A stretch of DNA of 48,295 bases, taken from assembly GCA_964361885.1 (NCBI GenBank), contig CAYICL010000003.1, positions 1 to 48,295 on the forward strand, written 5' to 3'. The notes under the pieces are model-generated. The model was not told the origin of the DNA, made no database searches, and saw nothing but the letters and a program-made list of their open reading frames with translations. Source of the DNA: CAYICL01 sp964361885 (lineage in GTDB: Bacteria; Patescibacteriota; Microgenomatia; UBA1400; CG1-02-47-37). Both the position numbers and the translations under genes were made by a program. Within the stretch, counting starts at the first letter, position 1, and each line of letters starts with the position of its first letter. This document shows positions 45,277 through 48,295 of the stretch, piece after piece.

Positions 45277-46737
45277 ATGTTTAGATTAAAAAAGTTGGTT
45301 GCCAAAATAGCTCTGGCTTCTATCCTGGCTTTTTCCGGCCAAACTCTTTTTCTAATACACCCCCAAGAATTAGACTCCGCCAACCTAACCGCTGTGGCTG
45401 ACACTCTTTCCACATCCAGACTTTCCTATTACGGTAGTTTGGGAGTCGGTCACACTGCCGGGGTTACCTTGATAAAAATATCCACCTCTGGCATGCCCTC
45501 AACCTCTACCGCTAATTTATTCACCGGCGAATCGGTTTTAATCGGTGACACTACCACTGCCAGCACCTATACGGTTGATGATATTTACGATACTGATGAA
45601 TTCACTATTACTGCCGGTCTTGGCGCCGGTGATAATGATTCCGGCGACTTGGTGATTGCCACCCGCTCTGCCACCCACACTGTCACTTTTACTACTGCTT
45701 CGGCTATTGCTAATGGCGCTATCCGGATCCTAATTCCTTCCGGCACCAATGGCAACAATGACGGTATTCCTAACCATGACGGTTTTGACTTTGGCTTCAC
45801 TACTCCCAGTTTAACCGGCCCCAGCGGCGGCGGGGTCACCTCTTGGGAAACCGCCACTGCCACCGCTTCCGCCGGCACTTGGTGTACGGCCGGCAACCAC
45901 TGTTTTGAGGCCCGCTACAACGGCACTAATAACGTTAATGCCGCTTTGACTTTCACTATCGGCGGGGCTAACAAACTGATTAACCCTGCCCCTGGTGCCG
46001 GCCATACTGCCGGTACGGCCGATACTTACACCGTCACTATCCAGCAGTTGGGCCCGATGACCAGCCAATATCCGGTGATTGATTCCACGACGGTAAAAAT
46101 CGCCGTGATCGAATCGGTCCGGGTCACGGCCACGGTTGACCCCACCATTACCTTTACCGTTGCCAGCGTCGGCGTCGGCGTTACCGCCTGCCTACAGACG
46201 CTGGATATCACTTCCACTGCCACCACGATACCTTACGGCACACTGGATTTAGCTTCTTTTAACGACGCTGCCCAACAATTAAGCGCTGTTACCAATGCCG
46301 CCGGCGGCTACGCGGTCACTATCATCTCCGATGACCAACTCTCTGTTGGCGGTGATCATGCGGTCGAGATCGAAAATACTGACTGCGACAATGAAAACTG
46401 TACTGATACTGTCAGCGGTAGATGGTCTTCCGAAAACGATATCTCCGGCTTTGGTTTTTCTCTTCACAATATCGATGCCAATACTGCTCCTTTCTGGTAT
46501 AGCACCACCACCGGCAACTGCAGCGGCGGCTCTTTCTGTGCCAGAATGATTCCTTCTACCGCTACCGCCAGCGAAACGCCGGATGACAGCGACACTGCTT
46601 TGCAAATCATGTCCCGCTCCACCATCCCCTCGACTACTGAAGATCTGTATGTTTGTTATCGCCTGGTAGCTGATACCACTCAAACCGCCGGCGACTATGA
46701 AAATAACGTTACCTATACGGCTACGGCTACTTTTTAA
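45277..46737 (+). CDS. Large secreted Thr-rich surface protein, second paired system
   Basis: 486 residues. Signal peptide (about 1-35; KIALASILAFSGQTLFL). The mature protein is Thr/Ala/Gly-rich and almost wholly beta-structured. The C-terminal ~170 residues (PYGTLDLASFNDAAQQL, AAGGYAVTIISDDQLS, DCDNENCTD, DISGFGFSLHNI, TTQTAGDYENNVTYTATATF) are homologous to the C-terminal domain of 43573-44292. The Cys residues come in pairs, suggesting extracellular disulfides. It is driven by its own TTGACA promoter, and its probable partner at 46741 starts 3 nt downstream. It may be a main cell-surface component (inference). Confidence 0.8.
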   Translation: MFRLKKLVAKIALASILAFSGQTLFLIHPQELDSANLTAVADTLSTSRLSYYGSLGVGHTAGVTLIKISTSGMPSTSTANLFTGESVLIGDTTTASTYTVDDIYDTDEFTITAGLGAGDNDSGDLVIATRSATHTVTFTTASAIANGAIRILIPSGTNGNNDGIPNHDGFDFGFTTPSLTGPSGGGVTSWETATATASAGTWCTAGNHCFEARYNGTNNVNAALTFTIGGANKLINPAPGAGHTAGTADTYTVTIQQLGPMTSQYPVIDSTTVKIAVIESVRVTATVDPTITFTVASVGVGVTACLQTLDITSTATTIPYGTLDLASFNDAAQQLSAVTNAAGGYAVTIISDDQLSVGGDHAVEIENTDCDNENCTDTVSGRWSSENDISGFGFSLHNIDANTAPFWYSTTTGNCSGGSFCARMIPSTATASETPDDSDTALQIMSRSTIPSTTEDLYVCYRLVADTTQTAGDYENNVTYTATATF

Positions 46738-46740
46738 CTT

Positions 46741-47706
46741 ATGAAATCCCTCCTGCCCATCATCGTCCTCGCTCTAGCTTCCACTCTACCATCTGCTCCG
46801 CCGGCCGCTGGCCCGGACATTGTCTCCACCACCGCTTCGCCGCCCCGGCTGGAACTGGAAGCTTTACCCGGTACTACCCTTCAGGAAACCTTAAAAATCA
46901 CTAATGCCTCACCCACCGAACAAGCTTATCAGGTTAAATTTACCGACTTTATCGTCAAAGATAATCAGGGCACTCCGGTAGCCGTGACTGAAAAAGTTTC
47001 CGGCCGCTGGAGTTTAGCCTCCTGGCTGACGGTTAAACCCGACAAACTGCTTTTAACCCCTAGCCAAACCGCCACTGTTAATCTGCTTATCTCTGTCCCC
47101 AAGGACGCGCTCCCCGGCGGCCATTATGCTATCGTCACCTACTCACCCTTAGCCGGCGGCACTTTGGGCCAAGCCAAGCAAGGTGTTGGCGGCGGTTCAG
47201 CGGTTGAACCCAAAGTCGGTACTTTAATCTACTTTAATGTTATCGGCGATGTTACCGAAGCCGCCAACCTGAAAGAATTCAAAGTTGATAAAAAATTTGC
47301 TTATTACGGCCCGATTAATTTATTTGCCGAAATCGAAAACTTGGGCGATGTCCATATCCGGCCCCAAGGCACCGTTAGTGTTGCCAACCTGCTGGGTGAT
47401 GTCATCTTCTCCCAAAGCCTGGAAGAAAAAAACATCTTCCCTTTTGCTTCCCGCACCTATGATTTAACCGTTCCCGGTAAATGGCGCTTAGGCCGCTATG
47501 CTGCCAAGCTTGAAGCTACTGCCGGCTCTTCCCAACTGCCCCTTCATGGCTTAATCTACTTCTGGATCGTCCCGGTTAAAGAATTAAGCCTGATCGCCGG
47601 AGCCTTAATCATCATCATCCTGATAATTATCCTGAAAAAAAGACAGCCCAAGCCACCGACAGAATTACCCCAGGAAACCCCTACCTTAACTCCGCCAACT
47701 GCTTAA
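46741..47706 (+). CDS. DUF916-like surface protein with C-terminal anchor, second paired system
   Basis: 321 residues. Signal peptide about 1-23. Ig-like N-domain: PPRLELEALPGTTLQETLKITNASP, then SLASWLTVKPDKLLLTPSQTATVNLLISVPKDALPGGHYAIVTYSP. Second domain: FKVDKKFAYYGPINLFAEIENLGDVHIRPQGTVSV and GRYAAKLEATAG. A single C-terminal membrane helix follows (ELSLIAGALIIIILIIILKKR) with a short Pro/Thr-rich cytoplasmic tail. It is closer to the classical DUF916/DUF3324 form than 44296. By analogy with Firmicutes clusters it could hold the preceding surface protein at the membrane. Confidence 0.82.
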   Translation: MKSLLPIIVLALASTLPSAPPAAGPDIVSTTASPPRLELEALPGTTLQETLKITNASPTEQAYQVKFTDFIVKDNQGTPVAVTEKVSGRWSLASWLTVKPDKLLLTPSQTATVNLLISVPKDALPGGHYAIVTYSPLAGGTLGQAKQGVGGGSAVEPKVGTLIYFNVIGDVTEAANLKEFKVDKKFAYYGPINLFAEIENLGDVHIRPQGTVSVANLLGDVIFSQSLEEKNIFPFASRTYDLTVPGKWRLGRYAAKLEATAGSSQLPLHGLIYFWIVPVKELSLIAGALIIIILIIILKKRQPKPPTELPQETPTLTPPTA

Positions 47707-47801
47707 AACAGCCCCCACTCTTTGGCTAACTGCTTGAGATGACTTAAAAACTGCAATATTTCCCTAGGTGTTATCCTATCTCCACCTCCCAGGTGAATCT
47801 A
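47703..47801 (-). pseudogene. Possible gene remnant, 3' fragment only
   Basis: On the - strand a 32-codon open stretch between two stops reads as a convincing helical C-terminus (DRITPREILQFLSHLKQ, LAKEWGLF) but has no credible start. It lies in the 142-bp gap between the surface operon and the partial gene at 47849. Inside it is a single family B-like arm, CACCTCCCAGGTG (47783-47795), itself a 5-bp hairpin. It may be the tail of a decayed gene; an unrelated chance reading is possible. Confidence 0.3.
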
Positions 47802-47848
47802 CTTAACCAAACCTGAAGTGGAAGTTACCAAGAATGAAAGTCTTTCGG

Positions 47849-48295
47849 TCACGGCATTTGAAAAGCTGACTTACTCACACCATCATCTGTACCTAAATAA
47901 ACTTTCGTTCCTCTTTGATCGGTATTTCGACGGAAAACTCCTGGTAAACTAAACACATCTGTTCCTTCTGGCAATACTACTTCCTGGCCAAAAGGGTTAA
48001 AAATAGTCAACGGTCGCATATCATCAATTACTTTATCAACTGCCCTTTGGCGTTTCGGATCATCATTTGATAACTCATCTAAAAGTAGAGGAAAACCCAA
48101 TCCCCATAAATATCGGGTTTGGTCTAAATTCAAATTTACTGTTAACAATTTTTCAGAAAAGATATCAGTTATAGCAGATGTGTCTGATCTATTTAGAGCA
48201 AAATACAACCATTGACGCGTTCCTGGATATTGCAGATGCAGTGATTCAAAACTGAAATAATAACAATTTGTTCTCGATATATGTCCATGCCCGCC
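47849..48295 (-). CDS. Unrecognised protein, C-terminal part (5' end beyond window)
   Basis: The frame is open to the last base, so the start lies outside; a TTG at 48208 is internal. About 148 codons are visible. Segments such as SFESLHLQYPGTRQWLYFALN, LDQTRYLWGLGFPLLLDEL and DKVIDDMRPLTIFNPFGQEVVLPEGTDVFSLPGVFRR suggest a soluble globular protein without membrane segments. I do not recognise the family. Its base composition is more AT-rich than the neighbouring surface operon. It is convergent with that operon. Confidence 0.55.
   Translation of the reverse strand, partial: GGHGHISRTNCYYFSFESLHLQYPGTRQWLYFALNRSDTSAITDIFSEKLLTVNLNLDQTRYLWGLGFPLLLDELSNDDPKRQRAVDKVIDDMRPLTIFNPFGQEVVLPEGTDVFSLPGVFRRNTDQRGTKVYLGTDDGVSKSAFQMP

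Noticed and set aside
45585..46683. Large minus-strand open frames inside the surface gene at 45277
   Set aside because: They arise from the strong codon bias of the Thr/Ala/Gly-rich gene on the other strand and show no protein-like motifs.
1..48295. Alternative genetic code (UGA read as glycine), as in some CPR lineages
   Set aside because: TGA is used as a normal stop, including in ATGA overlaps, and no conserved protein needs UGA read-through.

Overview
The window looks like a chromosomal segment of a Patescibacteria (Candidate Phyla Radiation) bacterium, probably of the Microgenomates type. This rests on very dense gene packing with many 1-40 nt overlaps, the standard genetic code (TGA used as stop), a four-helix-bundle suffix protein, a TsaC-TsaE fusion, PaaX-like and PEGA/beta-propeller proteins, a lone REP-type tyrosine transposase and a large glycosyltransferase locus. 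The assignment is inference; no rRNA is present.

Layout. 1-4342: the 3' end of a repetitive surface protein, a small membrane protein and a divergent pair of membrane-anchored beta-propeller proteins. 4359-8788: a t6A tRNA-modification cluster (TsaC-TsaE fusion, TsaD) with a HIT protein, tRNA-Arg(CCU), tRNA-Pro(CGG), a CPR-type membrane protein and a C39-like cysteine-peptidase-fold gene. 8833-12852: NDP kinase, M16 peptidase and two unrecognised genes. 12917-16725: O-antigen-ligase-like protein, ArgRS and a PaaX-like regulator. 16754-35546: a surface-glycan locus with GT2, GT4 and CgeB-like glycosyltransferases, four methyltransferase domains, a nucleotide-sugar epimerase, a split transketolase, a cupin and a Wzm/Wzt ABC exporter. 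35547-36288: a RAYT transposase bracketed by two identical palindromes. 36288-42786: a TMTC-like TPR protein, split ComEC, ComEA and LeuRS. 42834-47706: two pairs of secreted surface protein plus DUF916-like membrane partner. The window ends in a partial unknown gene.

The most unusual feature is a set of small palindromic elements placed inside protein genes without breaking the reading frame. Family A (27 nt; arms GTTTACAAAGG and CCTTTGTAAAC around loop ACGGA) flanks the RAYT gene at both ends. It also lies in frame in tsaD, a radical SAM gene, a cupin, a GT4 gene, comEA and leuS, encoding peptides such as VYKGRTFVK and VYKGPSFVN. Family B (13-nt arm, 11-nt loop, 13-nt arm) lies in frame in the first surface gene, tsaD and leuS (twice); its arms differ between copies but stay complementary within each copy. 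Further composite hairpins sit in argS, tsaD, the tsaC-tsaE linker, the four-helix gene, the M16 gene and the GT4 gene. Together they resemble a REP/RAYT system combined with Rickettsia-like protein-embedded palindromes.

A second recurring pattern is regulatory. Several divergent gene pairs share one overlapping, near-symmetric -10 core (AGTATAAT or AGTATACT) lying only 3-15 nt from the start codons. This suggests bidirectional promoters and leaderless or near-leaderless mRNAs.
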